NCBI GenBank assembly: GCA_937958285.1
Contig: CALFXQ010000440.1
Span: 1 to 5,463, forward strand
From: an uncultured Fusibacter sp.
GTDB lineage: Bacteria; Bacillota; Clostridia; Peptostreptococcales; Acidaminobacteraceae
Direction of reading: 5' to 3'
Length of the DNA stretch: 5,463 nucleotides
The notes beneath the pieces were generated by a model. The model was not told the origin of the DNA. It was given only the letters and a program-made list of their open reading frames with translations, and did not search any database. The number at the start of each line of letters is the position of its first letter. The first letter of the stretch is position 1. Below, piece by piece: positions 4,560 through 5,463 of the stretch. The position numbers and the translations under genes are program-made.

Positions 4560-5463
4560 ATGTATATGTTTCGTGGCTTAAAGCATTGGAAAAAGTATGT
4601 GGTGATAACGCTCATCTTGGCGATGACCGTTCTTTCGAGTGGGCTATATGCAGTGCCCCTAGATGCAAAGGGGATTCAGGCCTTTACGCCAAAATCCCTT
4701 TCTGCAGAATTTGTACCAGAAACCGGAACAGAGCCAAAGGGCTCAGTTAAATTGACCATGACCATTGCCAATCTACCTGGCGCGACTAATGATGCAACAC
4801 TTAACTGGTATGTGAGTATCGAAAAGAAGATTGGAAAAGGCGATTGGTTTGAAGTTGAACTAATGCCAACAGTAGATTTTTTAGAAAGCTATGCCCTTGG
4901 CGGTGGTCGCTATGCGGTGATCCAGCGCTGGACTGAGGATTACCAGTGGGATGGCACCGCCACTATTAGCTATAGAGCGAGCGTGAAACTCGACGATATC
5001 ACTGGCAATCGCGGCGGTCAATCGGGTCTTTCAAATGTGGCGAACCTAGGTCTGGTGGGAAGCCCCTGGGCCCTGGACACCTTAAAGGCAGCAGAAGCGG
5101 CTGGCCTTATTCCAGATATTTTAAAAGGTCAAGATATGACCAAAGAAATTACGCGGGAAGAGTTTGCCGAACTGGCCCTAAAACTCTACCTTGGCGTTAC
5201 GGGCTCGGAGGGTGAACCCATTTCGCCGAATCCCTTTACCGATACAAAAAATCCACAGGTCTTAAAGGCATTTAAACTAGAGATTACCCTGGGCACATCT
5301 GCCACAACCTTTACGCCTTTAAAGAAGATTACCCGCGAGGAATGTGCGACCATGCTCTTTAGAACCTTAAAGAAAATTGCACCTAATGAGCAGTTTATAG
5401 TGACAGGCCAAAAGCCCTTTGCAGATCAAAAGCACATTGCATCATGGGCGTTAGATGCTGCAA
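4560..5463 (+). CDS. Secreted S-layer homology (SLH) domain protein (3' partial)
   Basis: The frame runs open through the right edge (301 codons plus one base). AGGAGG at 4547-4552 is 7 bases before the ATG at 4560; a second ATG two codons later is possible. The N-terminus has the form of a Sec signal peptide: basic RGLKHWKK (5-12), hydrophobic YVVITLILAMTVLSSGLYA (13-31) and likely cleavage after A31 or a few residues on. Residues about 45-165 alternate short strands and tight turns (SVKLTMTIANLPG, TISYRASVKLDDITG) and may be an Ig-like or fibronectin-like fold I cannot name. SLH repeats follow: SPWALDTLKAAEAAGLIP to ITREEFAELALKLY (168-210), PFTDTKNPQVLKAFKLEI to ITREECATMLFRTL (225-270), and a third starting at KPFADQKHIASWALDAA (285-301) before the cut. 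SLH repeats bind secondary cell-wall polymer, so the protein should sit in or on the cell wall. Its further function depends on sequence beyond the window. Confidence 0.87.
   Translation, partial: MYMFRGLKHWKKYVVITLILAMTVLSSGLYAVPLDAKGIQAFTPKSLSAEFVPETGTEPKGSVKLTMTIANLPGATNDATLNWYVSIEKKIGKGDWFEVELMPTVDFLESYALGGGRYAVIQRWTEDYQWDGTATISYRASVKLDDITGNRGGQSGLSNVANLGLVGSPWALDTLKAAEAAGLIPDILKGQDMTKEITREEFAELALKLYLGVTGSEGEPISPNPFTDTKNPQVLKAFKLEITLGTSATTFTPLKKITREECATMLFRTLKKIAPNEQFIVTGQKPFADQKHIASWALDAA

Noticed and set aside
4523..4750. 75-codon + strand frame overlapping the start of the SLH gene
   Set aside because: It lacks a proper ribosome binding site and recognisable domain. It overlaps the SLH gene, which has AGGAGG, a signal peptide and SLH repeats in another frame.
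1..5463. Mobile elements, phage genes, CRISPR arrays, tRNA or rRNA genes
   Set aside because: No transposase, integrase, spaced direct-repeat array or structural RNA signature was found on either strand by eye.

Overview
The window looks like a piece of an anaerobic or facultative low-to-mid-GC Gram-positive chromosome, most likely class Clostridia or a near relative. The evidence is the tetrapyrrole gene order (CobA-HemD fusion, hemB, hemL), strong AGGAGG-type ribosome binding sites, extended -10 promoters and a secreted protein with S-layer homology (SLH) domains. This placement is inferred from gene content and style; no marker gene fixes the genus.

Bases 1-3071 hold the 3' end of a tetrapyrrole operon on the + strand. 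The first gene, cut by the left edge, encodes the uroporphyrinogen-III synthase (HemD) domain, very probably the C-terminal half of a CobA-HemD fusion. It overlaps hemB (zinc-type porphobilinogen synthase) by 8 bp, and hemB overlaps hemL (glutamate-1-semialdehyde aminomutase) by 14 bp, so the three are translationally coupled. HemL makes 5-aminolevulinate by the C5 pathway, HemB condenses two of these to porphobilinogen, and HemD closes the ring to uroporphyrinogen III after HemC (not in the window). If the missing N-terminal half is CobA, it would divert the product to precorrin-2 for siroheme and cobalamin.

Bases 3072-3170 form a 99-bp gap with a good extended -10 promoter, a 21-bp imperfect dyad upstream of it and a strong ribosome binding site. 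It starts a new two-gene unit: a GNAT-family N-acetyltransferase (3171-3674) and, 14 bp later, a transcription regulator with an N-terminal PAS-like domain and a C-terminal AraC-type DNA-binding domain (3689-4441).

Bases 4442-4559 form a 118-bp gap with a second extended -10 element, a run of eight T at the expected transcription start, and a predicted leader RNA in which an upstream segment can pair with the whole Shine-Dalgarno sequence of the next gene. That gene (4560 to the right edge, open) encodes a secreted protein with a signal peptide, a beta-rich N-terminal region of unknown function and at least two and a half SLH repeats.

No RNA genes, CRISPR arrays, insertion sequences or phage genes were seen, and no minus-strand gene is convincing. 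The most interesting non-coding signal is the possible translational switch in the SLH gene leader. The hem genes themselves are ordinary.
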